DNA of 64,000 nt, taken from the NCBI GenBank assembly GCA_029204225.1, contig CM055112.1:2020346-2084345 (forward strand), given 5' to 3'. The translations under genes and the position numbers were made by a program. How positions within the stretch are numbered: the first letter of the stretch is position 1; each line of letters starts with the position of its first letter. Below, in pieces: positions 1-9,859 of the stretch. The stretch comes from Diphasiastrum complanatum. Lineage: Eukaryota > Streptophyta > Lycopodiopsida > Lycopodiales > Lycopodiaceae. Under the pieces are notes generated by a model that was given only the letters and a program-made list of their open reading frames with translations, was not told where the DNA came from and searched no databases.

Positions 1-325
1 AGGCAAGGAGGCCGAGATGAAGACTAGAGGATCAACTTCCAAAGGCAAGGTGAAGAACAAGGAAAAGCTCAAGTGTTTCTTTTGTGGGAAGAAAGGATAC
101 TTTGTCTCAGAATGCTACTTGAAGACAACAAGCCAATGGAGATCAAGGGAACATTGCTCAAGAGGAAGAAGATGAGGATGGATTCAACACATTCTTAATG
201 GTTGCATTTACACCAACTTCAAGTCAAGACACATAGTGGATAGATAGTGGGGCTAGTTCCCACATGTCTTTTAACAAGCATTATTTTTCTACTCTTCTCT
301 CTTGTAATGTTTGCTCTATGCAAGA
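1..325 (+). pseudogene. Copia gag C-terminus and protease start, fragment
   Basis: A reading frame from the left edge encodes a lysine-rich tail and a zinc knuckle (about 74-114, CFFCGKKGYFVSEC). The knuckle histidine is replaced by tyrosine. About 130 bases on, in another frame, comes the aspartic-protease motif DSGASSHMSF (Asp codon at 243-245), so at least one frameshift lies between. Gag knuckles bind the element RNA and the protease matures Gag-Pol. The motifs match Copia-1 and Copia-A elsewhere in this window. Homology stops near 325 at a GA-rich tract. Copia assignment is firm; the copy is dead and truncated on both sides, the left by the window edge. Confidence 0.8.
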
Positions 326-1719
326 TGAGAGAGAGTGAGAGTGAGAGAGCGAGAGCGAACGTAGTATGAAAATTATACATGCTGCATCTATTGTTTTACA
401 CCAGCACATCTTCATGTCTCTCATATCATATGCATCATGTCCAATCATTGAACATAACACGCTAAACCCGACACCCTAACAAATGACACAGTTAGCATAA
501 CACCCTAAACCCTAACAAATCGCATGGTTAACATAACATCATAAACCCACAACCCCATAGCCATAACCATCAAAACAAGCTAGAATGCATGTTAGCATTC
601 TATCCGGTTTCATGGATGAACTGTAGTAGCCTTGGATTCACTAGGGAATGAGAGGGATCAGTTGGCCTTTGATCGTTCTCGCCTTCAGCCTACCGTTGGT
701 CTTGCTCTCGGGCTGTTTCTCTAGCATGATCTAGGGCCTGGGCTCCTTTCACCCACTCCTTCATGCATCTAAAGTTACCTTGTTCAATGGTAAGTGTGAA
801 AAAATGCCTACATTGGCAAATCTAGCCATGTAGAATATTGTACATTTTGTCAATATTGTTTGTTGGTTACTTCAATGGCCAAAGTGCCACTTGTACATAC
901 ACACCTAAAGTAGGTTACCACGAGTCAAGAGGAGTGGTTGTGTCTATTTGGTAGTGATTCCTACTTTGTAGGATCTAGACCATGATTTATGATGAGATTT
1001 GTACCTACCATGCACCTACCAAGCATGACTCTTGGATCTAGGCTAGGGTTTTCACATTAGGGCAAGAAAGTGGAGTCTACTTCCTTATTACATGCTGGAT
1101 TTTCACCTAACTTTGCAAAGGAAGTGTGTTTTACTATGTATTCCCATTCTCCATAGTGAGAAGATAGAAACTTTTTGGAGCCTCAAGGAGAAACTCGAGT
1201 TTCCTCTCATTGTATGGTGATTACTCTATTTTTCCAATGAAACCCAGCTTTGGCACTTTGTAAACACTGTCTACAGGCCGTACTACAGCCTTATTTCCAC
1301 ACGTGTGGAGTTGGATTATACTTATTGATCAATGCTTTGATTGTCTCTACTTGTTTCCTATCAAGCTGCTAAAATAGATCTTGTTTTCTGATGACTAGTT
1401 TCTGATAGATTGTTTAACAAGCATACAATCACCTTGTGGATCATTCTTCTCACCTCTTAATTTTTTTTATTTTCCTTCTTCTCTTTTTGCGTTATCTTTG
1501 AGGCCTTTTTCGGAGTTGTGTTTTTCATTTCATTTTTTATCTGCTATGTTTTTTAAACCTTAACTTTTGACAATCTAGTTACCCTCACTGTTTTTTTTTT
1601 TTACCGTAGTCTCTTCTTTTAAAAAAACAAAAAAAAAAACAAACAACAAACTTTTGTAAAGGCCTCTGAAGTTCCATCTTAGTCTCACTAAGACCAGGAC
1701 ACAGAGAAATCTGCAAGGG
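326..1719. other. Anonymous DNA, no gene seen
   Basis: This stretch begins with an impure GA microsatellite (326-357) and continues with low-complexity CCCTAAC/ACACCC-like text near 465-520. A CACACGTGTG palindrome lies at 1298-1307 and long T and A tracts at 1590-1640. No open frame resembles a known protein. Part of it (about 960-1135) recurs upstream of another Copia scrap at 11.8 kb, so at least that part is repetitive. Confidence 0.5.
960..1135 (+). repeat. Dispersed repeat shared with 11,775-11,890
   Basis: Several blocks in the same order (GCATGACTCT, GGCTAGGGTT, AAGAAAG, ACTTCCTTATTACATG, TTCACCTAACTTT) occur here and again at about 11,795-11,885. Both copies lie close to Copia coding scraps on the same strand, so the block may be a Copia leader or gag-flanking segment. 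Identity is from reading by eye and the boundaries are approximate. Confidence 0.55.
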
Positions 1720-2091
1720 TTTGTTGTATAATGGAGGTGAATATATCTCCAATAAGTTGATTGACTTTTGTGGTTCTAATGGCATAAAGAGGGAGTTGTC
1801 ATGTCCATACACCCCTCAACAAAATGGAGTGAGTGAGAGAAGAAATAGATCTCTTTGTGAGTGTGCTAAGGCCTTAAGGCTAGATGCTTCTCTATCCAAA
1901 CCATTTTGGGGTGAAGCAATAACTTGTGCTAACTATTTGTGCAATAGATTGCCAAACCAAGCCATTGGAGGAATCACACCATTTGAAGCTCTATTTGGAG
2001 AGAAGCCCAATCTCAAAGATCTCAAAGTTTTTGGATCCACTTGCTATGTACACCAATCCTTGGATAAGAGAAGGAAGGATGATGCAACATC
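1720..2091 (+). pseudogene. Copia integrase core fragment
   Basis: The frame encodes part of the integrase catalytic core and what follows it. It contains NGGEYISNKL, the block CPYTPQQNGVSERRNRSL that holds the catalytic glutamate, and the C-terminal block KVFGSTCYVHQSLD. It starts after the second catalytic aspartate and stops abruptly near 2091, so both ends are truncated. The protein is close to the integrase at 24,265-25,080, so both belong to Copia-1. Integrase would insert the element cDNA; this fragment cannot act. Confidence 0.9.
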
Positions 2092-2390
2092 CAGCTGGTT
2101 GCGGATAAAGTAGGACTATTTTTGGTCTTTTTTGTTTTCTTATTCCTCAGATATTTTTGTAGGTATTTTTTTTGTATTTTGTCGATTTGATAATGGATCT
2201 AAATGAGGATCTAACCGAAGTGATAATGAACTCAAATCATGATGAGATCAGGATAAAAGTTAGATGGATGGATGGTGGCATAAATACAAATCCAAACGGC
2301 AATCAGGAGAAATGAAAATACTAGAAAAATGCAGATGGGAACTCCAGATGCTGCTATGGTAAATTTCTTTACTCCTATCTCATTTGAGCT

Positions 2391-2401
2391 TAAGGGAGAG
2401 T
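2391..2401 (+). other. Polypurine-tract-like site before a possible LTR
   Basis: A purine run (AAGGGAGAG) directly precedes TGTTAGAAATC. This is the usual order of a Copia polypurine tract and the first bases of a 3' LTR. No second copy of the following sequence is present, so the LTR and its right end cannot be proved. A TATA-like CTATAAGTAG lies on the opposite strand near 2655, which argues against a plain plus-strand LTR. Confidence 0.35.
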
Positions 2402-3413
2402 GTTAGAAATCAGTTTGATCTAATTCATTAGTATAAGCTTCAAATTTGATACTATAATTAGTGTACAATTAATAAAATTTACTATATTTGGAAACAACAA
2501 TCAAGCATTCATACATCAACAAACAATCATACAATAGCAAAATAGGAGGCCTTCACAAGGTAAGAAAATGGAGGAGGAGGCTTCTCTTCTCTCTCTCTCA
2601 ATCTCTATTCTTACAAATGAAAAGTGAATCAAAAGTGGTGTCACATCCCTACTTATAGACAAAGCTAGGGCTAGAGTTTTCGGTTCACCCAAAAACCATG
2701 TGCCATAAGAACTTGAGTTTAATAAAACTTTAAACCAATTTGCATTTTGAACTACTTTGGGTCCTTTTTTATTTAAGGCCCATTGGAGCATAGATCTAAT
2801 TCTATTTCTCGTGCCCTTGGCTTACGAGTACAATGCACCTTCTAAGGGTGTTTGTTGACATTATATTACAAATAGATCTGAGTCTTTATGATGACTCAAC
2901 CATGCATTTATTCTCATCGCCGTAAGATATGTTGGAGAGGTGCTAGACTTTGTCTTTGCTCATTGGACGGTCTGCGACTTGTCAACTCTCTAATATTGGC
3001 ATTCCCGATAAATCTGGATCCTGGAACTCTTTCTCGGTTACTTGTCAATGCTTTTAAAGTAGTTTGGTGGCACGATCCCTTCATTTGATATCCATTAGTT
3101 TTGGCATGTGGAATTCGTTAGAAGAATCTTCACCAAAATCTTTTAACACCTAATTGGACCTAGAGTGAGACCAATCAATATGGGGGTTGGATGACATCAT
3201 GCATAAGCATATGTAACCTATATACAAGTAGAAAAATGCTCCATACCATTGGAAATGCATTGAACACTTGTCTCCTCTCGCTCTTCTTGTATTCACATAC
3301 TATGGCTTGGCGGTTGAGCTTATGTGACTGATCTTAGGATTCTACTTAGTTGGGTGGCCTGCCTTCACTATCTCCTTTGACTATCTTTGTAGGCTTGATC
3401 TTTTGGAATCATC
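2402..3413. other. Anonymous DNA, possibly an LTR at its left edge
   Basis: No coding similarity is visible. The first few hundred bases could be LTR sequence, judged only from the purine run before TGTTAG. A CT-rich leader-like tract lies at 2580-2610. The rest shows no repeat or motif I recognise. Confidence 0.35.
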
Positions 3414-3689
3414 TCAATGGACATGGTAGAGACACAATATTGTAAAGCCCAAAGATATGATCAAGTTCATCCGATTCCATTGAATTGGTGAATTAAATTT
3501 CTTACAATGGGATAAGGGAAATGTGATAAGGGCATAGTTCTTAATAAATCTATAAAAGAATTTTGTGAAGCTTAAGAAAGATTTCACTTCTTGAATGGTT
3601 TGTAGAATAGGCCACTCTCGTACCTTACAAACCTTATCATAGTTGCTAGGAGAATGATTGTTGTCAATGCCACTTTGTATTTTGGTCAA
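3414..3689 (-). pseudogene. Ty3/gypsy reverse transcriptase to RNase H linker, fragment
   Basis: On the minus strand a short frame contains VREWPILQTIQEVKSFLSF and FYRFIKNYA. These match the conserved block after the gypsy polymerase palm, where the usual pattern is WP, then EVRSFLG, then YRRFI. This region joins reverse transcriptase to RNase H. Residues before about 20 and after about 75 no longer look like pol. The catalytic YxDD motif is not included. It is a short dead fragment opposite in orientation to the nearby Copia scraps. Confidence 0.75.
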
Positions 3690-5315
3690 GTTTGGGCCAC
3701 AATCGTAATATAAGTTGGTTTGTGAAAGTTTAAGTTAGACAATGTGTGTTGTTTTGATATGTCACATTTGACAGTTATGAAGAACGAACAACATAGTTCA
3801 TTCATTATAGATAATTATGAATTTTAAATGACCGTACAAAATTCATTTACAACATTTTATGATATTTGATGTGAAAATGGTAGAATGTTGCCACTTGTTA
3901 CAAGAAGTCATGTAAATAGAGAAAATTGTTATGATTCACAAAAACAATAGTACTGTCTAGAAATCATTGTAACACACAAACAAGAAGAGACAACACTCTC
4001 CGTTGATCATCATAACTATATAGAATATAAAAGTACATGTTGGAAAAATAGAGATGGGTTGAATCAGCGGAGACGCTCAAATACCACTGTTGGATAGGAG
4101 TGCTGATACCATAATGAAATGAGATGATTTGAACTAGATGTTCTAATATCTCTTGAATAAATTCCATCTCAAAATTGGAATTTTTTAGTTTTCTGTAGTT
4201 AGATTTAGAAATCCTAACTATAGTGTTGTGGGATGTGCAATTATCTAGTAATACAAAATGACTTGATAGTGTGGAATTAAAGTCAAATCGAGAACAACCT
4301 TCAACGTATCTGGGATCTACTATGAGCCAGAATCTTGTAGTTTTTAGATGTAAAATGAATTTTATGGAAAGTGTAGTTGTTATTATTGTGGAAGTGGTAA
4401 TGAGGATGATGATTGATAACACAAATTAATACCTCTGACAACTGATAACATAGGAGTAAATGACATCCATTTTACTACCGTCTTGAGGTGTCATATACAA
4501 CCATGAAAGTGTAGACGTTATCACTATGGAAGTATGATGATTGTAGTGTGTTATCAAAACAAAAAAGAGTGAGTAAAATCAAATTATTCACAACATGATA
4601 ATGTGCAAAAAAAATCCTGCCTATACTTCAATTAAATGACCTAAATACAATGATTCTTTAAGAATCAGGTGTGCAAAATAAGCTAGAATATAGATCACTA
4701 CAATGTCTATCATGAAATAGCTTACGATTATGTATTGCACTATGTGTCTCACATTACTTTGCACATTAAAAACTCTCTTGAAATCACCTATCAATAATTG
4801 ATCTCTTCCTTTCTATACCTCACTACATGCGTCTCTCATTACCTTTGATGCTGGCAGTTAGTCACTATTTATTAATGAACTAACCATATGGTAATCTTCT
4901 GATTAGCTGTACAATTAACATATCTTGTAATAAATGGTAGTGATTATGACTAACAAAGCCTTATTACAATTCGTGACAGTTTGTAAAGTGCCATAGAAGT
5001 TGATCATGAACAGACTGTTGTTATCACGTTTTGATATCTACAAGAAATGATACAGTGTGTTTCTATAGGTGTCAAGATATTTGCAATTTTGAAGAAGGCC
5101 CAAAATGATGAGATCTGCATGTACATCTGATTTTTCGTAATTTTTGTATTTTTTCAGCCTGTTGCGAAACTTCATGTAAATATACAAGTAGCTAAATTAC
5201 CACCAAATCATGAGTAAATCTGTAGTGTGATAGATTTTTTGACTTTTTCGCTTGTGTAGAATCAAGTGTTTTTCTGCAGAATTGCATCTATAGTTGACAA
5301 AAAAAAAAAAAAACA
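3690..5315. other. Anonymous AT-rich DNA
   Basis: No protein similarity is visible. A minus-strand TGGTATCAGCACTC near 4095 weakly resembles a Met-tRNA primer site but departs from it after nine bases. An A15 run ends this stretch at about 5314, just before Copia gag sequence begins. I see no inverted repeat or target duplication that would define a transposon. Confidence 0.4.
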
Positions 5316-5701
5316 GTGGTAGGAAATAAAATAGGATGGTGGAGAGGACAAAGCCTTACAAAGGGGAGGAGTAAAGGACAACAAAAACATTTCAGGAAGG
5401 ACAAGGACAAAGACAGAGCCAATGATGGAAATGAAAACCATTCATCTCAAGCTTCAACATCTAATGGGAAAAAGAAGGAGATCAAGTGCCTCTTTTATTG
5501 GCAAGAAAGGCCACTATGCCTCTAATTGCTTCAAAAAGAAGAATCAATTCAAGCAAGATAACCTCACTAACGAAAAAGAGAGTGATGCTATTGAGAGTGA
5601 TAGAGAGGATTCACCTATGATGTCTAGTTTTTCTTCCTCTTCTTTCAAGAATGATGAATTGTGGTGGATTGATAGTGGGGCTAGTTCCCAGAATTCATTT
5701 T
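5316..5701 (+). pseudogene. Copia-1 gag C-terminus and protease start
   Basis: The basic Gag tail (KGRSKGQQKHFRKDKDKD) leads to a zinc knuckle split by a frameshift. One frame reads KKKEIKCLFYW and the next supplies GKKGHYASNCFKKK. The protease motif DELWWIDSGASS follows (Asp codon near 5671). The frame is then cut by a solo LTR inserted after position 5701. No 5' LTR or primer site is seen upstream, so this copy is truncated at its left end. The matching 3' end of the element is at 8,772-9,859. Confidence 0.85.
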
Positions 5702-6526
5702 TGTGAGAAATTGGCAAAAATCTAGCTTGGTATTTTTTATGATAGAAGTTTGTAAGTGAATCTCACATGTGTGGAGGATGTTCCCACATGTGGAGAATTG
5801 TAAAGTAAATAAAAAATGTTTGATATAGGGGTCTCATAGAATTTCATAGTCAAGCATTTAGGTGTAGGATGTTGATAGGGTCAAATTTGGCATAGACGGC
5901 AAATTATCCATTTCTACTTGTAATGCCACTATAGAGCCAAAATAGAGTAGGAGGCCAAACTCGTGCCAATTAGAGTGTAGACAAGTGTAATGCTTTTGTT
6001 TGATGAAGTTTAAGAGGTCCAATAGGATTTAGAGGTGGAACCATGAGTGGTCCAATAGAATTTGAGGTTTGCTTGAAAATGGTCCAATAGAATTTAGAGG
6101 TGCATGGATAATGGTCCAATAGGATTAAGAGGTGGCAAAGTGTGATCCAATCATAGTTAAGCATAGTGGTAGCTCATGAATCTACTAGTATCATTGTACT
6201 CCTCATTTTGGATCTAATTGTTTTTTAGATTGAGTGGATTTTGAGTGTCATTGAATTTCTATCTTTCTCTCTCTACCCGAGAGCTCATGATGGTTTTTCT
6301 CTCTCTACCCGAAGAGAGCAGCTTGTTTTTACTAAGAATACTTTTGGAACACTTCCCATATGTGTGAGTGAGAGTTGAAAGTGATTGAATGCATGTAGTA
6401 GTGTGTTTTTGCCATAGGATCTAAGATTGATCTTGAATCTCAATCTAGTCTTGATCTTGGTGCATCTACACACCTTAGGAGATTACAAGTACATGTTGTG
6501 GACAATCCACATGTGTGAATTCAACA
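5702..6526 (+). mobile_element. Solo LTR of Copia-1 type, with target duplication ATTTT
   Basis: This 825 bp block begins TGTGAGAAATTGG and ends TTCAACA. It is flanked by ATTTT on both sides (5697-5701 and 6527-6531). Removing the block and one ATTTT lets the interrupted protease frame run on without a shift, which confirms both ends. It contains five regularly spaced CCAAT boxes, two CTCTC-TACCC-GAGAG hairpin-like motifs, and CACATGTGTG at both ends. It resembles the 3' LTR at 9,012-9,859 and the minus-strand LTR at 28.4-29.2 kb. A solo LTR arises by recombination between the two LTRs of a full element. Confidence 0.9.
6019..6151 (+). promoter_or_regulatory. Five CCAAT boxes at 31-33 bp spacing in the solo LTR
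   Basis: CCAAT starts at 6019, 6052, 6084, 6116 and 6147. Each is embedded in a diverged unit resembling GGTCCAATAGGATT followed by AGAGGTGG. CCAAT boxes are bound by NF-Y-type factors in plants. The spacing of about three helical turns would put the sites on one face of the DNA, which is an inference. The unit recurs in the other two Copia-1-type LTRs. Confidence 0.6.
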
Positions 6527-6531
6527 ATTTT

Positions 6532-6866
6532 CTAGTCTCAAGCCTTATGAGGGTGCTAAAAATTCTATCTACACTACAAATAGTTGTTGAGTGTAGAATT
6601 GAAGGGATAGGAAGTATCCCTTTGGATGTAGCAGCATCAAAACCAAAAGGATCTTGAGATATGTATCTTCTACACTTGATTATGAATTATTTTACAAAAG
6701 TGAAGATCTATCATTGGTTGCCTACTCGGATTCGGACTTTGCAAGTGACAAGGTGGATAGGAAGTCCACTAGTGCTTTCACTATCTTTATTGGAGGCAAT
6801 CATGTGTCTTGGGTATCCAAGAGACAAGAAAGTATATCTTTATCTTCATGTGAGGCCGAGTACAAG
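6532..6866 (+). pseudogene. Copia-1 protease remainder joined to RNase H
   Basis: After the solo LTR the protease continues to about 6650 (ECRIEGIGSIPLDV). It is then joined directly to RNase H (RYVSSTLDYELFYKSEDLSL, then AYSDSDFASDKVDRKSTSA and SLSSCEAEY). The whole of integrase and reverse transcriptase, roughly 3 kb in a complete Copia, has been deleted. The Asp of YSDSD and the Glu of CEAEY are RNase H active-site positions. The frame is interrupted at 6866 by a gypsy LTR and resumes at 8772-8777. Confidence 0.88.
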
Positions 6867-7110
6867 TGTTATGTCCTTGACCAATACATAGGATTCAATA
6901 TACTCCTAGTCTTGGATACATGGCACTCCAGTGAATCAAGCTACTAGTAATGCCACGTCATACTGGATGTGACCCAAAAGCAACTAATATCCGAGGTCCA
7001 AAACACACTAAATGGAGTTAGTACAAGTTATGAGACAATGTATGCATGTGTAGAGTTATCAACATCAATTCTATGAATAGAGGATCCATGCATAGAGACT
7101 CTAGTCTAGA
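6867..7110 (+). repeat. 5' LTR of the nested gypsy element, truncated
   Basis: About 240 bases from TGTTATGTCC are alignable with the 3' LTR at 8251. They share CATACTGGA, CTAATATCC, AAATGGAGTTAGTACAAG and ATGTATGCATGTGTA. Similarity ends near 7110, so the right half of this LTR, with any primer site, was lost in the internal deletion. Confidence 0.85.
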
Positions 7111-7695
7111 AAACGTGTGCCCTCCTACATATTTTTGGTTGCTTTGATCTCGCACATGTGAAGCCCGGTTAGAAGAATGATGTAACTAGTGTCTTAATCA
7201 CTAGGTCTCCCTCTATTCTAAGATTTACATCACCCAATTTGGTGTCCTGTAGCCAAAGTTATGATCATCTGAAGTTTTGAAATTTTGTGAGTAAAATTGG
7301 CAAAAATTGAAATTGTTCTGATTGCATGCTAGTCAATTTCCTAATTTGTGATATTGTGCTTGCATGGAGTGATGGCATGTTGATTCTCAAAGTAATTCTG
7401 ACATGCATGACAAATTCACATTTTTTTTTGAGTGGTTATATGCATGTGCTCTGACATTTAGGACACAAATCGAGATTTATGGTTGACAATTTCCATAGAA
7501 CTAAAATTTACGTAAAATTCCGTAAAGTAAAAAAAAAGAACAGTTAATGTCGCATGTTATGCATGCCTGATAGACATTAATTTAAAAAGATTAGAAATTG
7601 AATAGTGAATCATTTTTTCGATTTCGATTGCCTAAATATTGATAGTGTTTTTGACGAATTTTGAAGTTATGTAAAATTCAAAAAAGATTTCCTGC
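7111..7695 (+). other. Internal gypsy or deletion-junction sequence, no coding seen
   Basis: This lies between the truncated 5' LTR and the integrase remnant. It is AT-rich with no frame of note. A TCGCACATGTGAAG motif near 7151 resembles the palindrome family seen in other LTRs. It may be leader or another repeat joined by the deletion. Confidence 0.4.
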
Positions 7696-7700
7696 ATGAT

Positions 7701-8219
7701 ATGCAAGAGATGTTGCAAGTGGCTAAGGATAGTATTCATAGTGCTCAGGATAGAGCTAAACACTATACCGATCTTAAGAGATCTCCAAGAGATTTTAAAG
7801 TTGATGACTTGGTATATCTTAGGATTCCAAAAGATTCTAAGACATTACGTATAGGGAAGCATTACAAACTATTTACCCATTTTTGTGGACCATTCATGAT
7901 TGTACGTAGAATTGGTTCTTTGGCGTATGAACTCGATCTTCAAGGAAAATCGGCTGCACTCCCAGTATTTCATGTAAGTCATTTGAAACTAAGTTTACAT
8001 GAAGGTAATACAATTGGATCAGATGAGAATTTATCTCATTTGGAAGATTTGTTGCTTAGTGTACCTTTGGAACCTGAGAAATAGCTCAGAACCATAGATA
8101 AACAATTGAGAAATCGTTCTATCTCTGAGTGCTTAATTGGGTGGAAAGGTCGTACTATGGATGATGATTTGTCGGAGAGAATTGATAGCATAAAGAAGAA
8201 TTTTCCTAAGTTTAGCTTT
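7701..8219 (+). pseudogene. Gypsy integrase C-terminal region
   Basis: The frame starts inside integrase (MQEMLQVAKDSIHSAQDRAK), then KVDDLVYLRI, HFCGPFMIVRRIGSLAYEL and PVFHVSHLK. This is the familiar GPF..VG..AY.L...VFHVS..K block of Ty3/gypsy integrase tails. After a stop at 8084 the same frame goes on to a chromodomain-like end (SECLIGWKGRTMDDD). The catalytic core (DDE) is missing. Such tails bind DNA or chromatin. The type differs from the Athila/Tat-like tails in gypsy-1 and gypsy-2, so this is a third gypsy lineage. Confidence 0.85.
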
Positions 8220-8237
8220 TGAGGACAGGAGCAGTTC

Positions 8238-8250
8238 AAGGGGAGAAGAA
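8238..8250 (+). other. Polypurine tract of the nested gypsy element
   Basis: A purine run (AAGGGGAGAAGAA) ends exactly where the 3' LTR begins with TGTTATGTCC. This is the primer position for plus-strand synthesis in LTR elements. Confidence 0.75.
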
Positions 8251-8771
8251 TGTTATGTCCATGACCATTACATAGGTTTCAGTATACTCCTAGGCTTGGA
8301 TACACGACACTCCAGTGAATGAAGATGTTAGTTATGCCGCGTCATACTGGACACGACCCGAAAGTAGCTAATATCCTTGTGAGGTCCAGAACACACTAAA
8401 TGGAGTTAGTACAAGGTATGAGACAATGTATGCATGTGTATAGTTGTCAATAGCAATTCTATGAATAAAGGATCCATGCATAGACACTCTATTTTAGATG
8501 AATCTATGTATAGCGGAGTTAGGACCTTGCATGTCTATGTGCACAAGTGGTTCTAGACTCTATATAACTAGGCCAAACTCACCATACTACTCACATTTGT
8601 GGTTGATTCAATGTCGGGCTCTCACTCTACTGTCATGATTCTTGTTCCTTGGCTTGGGTGTGAAGCTTCTAGAGTTGATTGGTTGCTTCTACTTGGTTGC
8701 ATGGTTTTTCCATTGTGTTTTTTCCATTGTGTTTGTCTTGTAAGCATGATCTTGAGGAGCTTTCCCTTATA
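8251..8771 (+). repeat. 3' LTR of the nested gypsy element
   Basis: It starts TGTTATGTCC after a polypurine tract and ends in CCCTTATAA(CA) at the resumption of Copia RNase H. The first 250 bases match the truncated 5' LTR. CTATATAAC near 8560 may be the promoter TATA element. Confidence 0.85.
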
Positions 8772-9003
8772 ACAAGGCCCTTACAACCGCTACTAAAGGG
8801 GTATTATGGATCAAAAGATTACTTGTGGAGCTCAAGTACATGAAGGATGGAGATCTACCTATCATCAAGTGTGACAACATCTCGACCCAAGCTCTTGCCA
8901 ACAATCCTATTTTTCATGCAAGTAGCAAACATATTGAGATTGCACAACCATTTCTCAAGAGTGCCTTCATCAATTTTAGATCTAAGTAGATAGATATCTT
9001 TCA
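8772..9003 (+). pseudogene. Copia-1 RNase H C-terminus
   Basis: The frame resumes exactly after the gypsy insertion with ALTTATKGVLWIKRLLVEL, then LPIIKCDNISTQALANNP and FHASSKHIEI. These are the standard closing blocks of Copia RNase H, including the catalytic Asp in KCDN. It then degenerates. It ends close to the polypurine tract and 3' LTR, as expected for the last domain of Copia pol. Confidence 0.88.
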
Positions 9004-9011
9004 AGGAGGAG

Positions 9012-9859
9012 TGTGAAATTGTAAAAGCCATCTATTTTAAGATTTGGGGGTCCTCTTTTAAAACCACTCATTGTACACTTGTAAATAAGTGATTAGGCCA
9101 AAATTAGAGTTGGATTAGTTTGTGGTAGTGTAGGCTAATTACACTTGGCTTGATGCTAGAGGATTAGTGACATAGCACCTCTTGATTTCATTTGTCAATT
9201 TGGGCCAATTATAAAGTGAGGTGCACCAAAATGGTCCAATCATTGTAAGAGGTGGCATGTGGGTGGTCCAATCAAAGTAAGACGTGACTTTTTAGAGGTA
9301 CAATCATTTTGCACCATTTCCACTCTCATGGATCTCGAGCTACTATGAGTGAGAGTGAGATTCAGTACACACTTAGTGTTTTGTAGCAAGATTGAGATGT
9401 AGCAAGCTCCAACACCTAGAATTATTTTGACATTCTCTCTCTACCTGAGAGCTTGATGTAGCATTCTCTCTACCCGAGAGAAAGCCAATTTTATACTTAA
9501 TTTTTTTCATTCAAAGTTGTCTCTCATTATGTGTGATGAATGGTTTATGATAGATGCATGTGTAGAGTGCTCTTGTCTTAGGCAAGGTAGATCCACACAC
9601 ATCTTAGGAGATTGTTCACATTGTTTAAGATGTCCTCAGAGCTTCACGTAGCATTCTCTCTACTCGAGAGAAAGCCAATTTTATACTTAGTTTTTTTCAT
9701 TCAATTCACCTCTCATTATGTGTGATGCATGGTTTGAAATAGATGCATGTGTAAAGTGCTCTTGTATTAGGCAAGGTAGATCTGTGTGCAATCACACACA
9801 TCTTAGGAGATCATTTACATTTTTTAAAATGTCCTCACACATGTGAAAATTACACAACA
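9012..9859 (+). repeat. 3' LTR of Copia-1
   Basis: A purine run (CAAGGAGGAG, 9002-9011) precedes TGTGAAATTG, and the block ends ACACAACA. At 848 bp it resembles the solo LTR at 5702. It has CCAAT boxes at 9205, 9236 and 9268, a degenerate fourth site at 9300, CTCTCTAC-type hairpins, and CACACATGTG close to the right end (9836-9845). No 5' partner is present, so the element lost its left half. The right half carries an internal tandem duplication. Confidence 0.85.
9448..9830 (+). repeat. Tandem duplication of about 188 bp inside the Copia-1 3' LTR
   Basis: Two diverged copies lie head to tail. Each runs from GAGAGCTTGATGTAGCATTC (second copy AGAGCTTCACGTAGCATTC) through the GAGAGAAAGCCAATTTTATAC block and CACACACATCTTAGGAGAT to AAAATGTCCTC or similar. 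They meet near 9636. The solo LTR at 5702 has only one such module. Confidence 0.8.

Larger units (their letters stand above)
6867..8771 (+). mobile_element. Internally deleted Ty3/gypsy element nested in Copia-1 RNase H
   Basis: Two related sequences starting TGTTATGTCC lie at 6867 and 8251, on the same strand, around a short gypsy pol remnant with a polypurine tract. ACAAG flanks both sides (6862-6866 and 8772-8776), and the host RNase H frame continues across. The right end is ambiguous by three bases. The terminal inverted repeat (TGTTAT against ATAACA) would place the end at 8774, overlapping the duplication. The two LTRs differ at many positions, so the insertion is old. Gag, protease, RT and most of integrase are gone. 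Confidence 0.85.

Noticed and set aside
2402-2830. A confident LTR call after the purine run at 2391
   Set aside because: No second copy, no right end, and the only TATA-like motif is on the other strand; left as a low-confidence site.
4085-4110. Minus-strand TGGTATCAGCACTC as a primer-binding site
   Set aside because: It matches the Met-tRNA complement for nine bases only, and no LTR can be defined next to it.
3964-4422. A 152-codon minus-strand frame
   Set aside because: Composition is biased (Ile/Thr/Ser), with no domain, and it lies in anonymous AT-rich DNA. The longest chance frame of the region.
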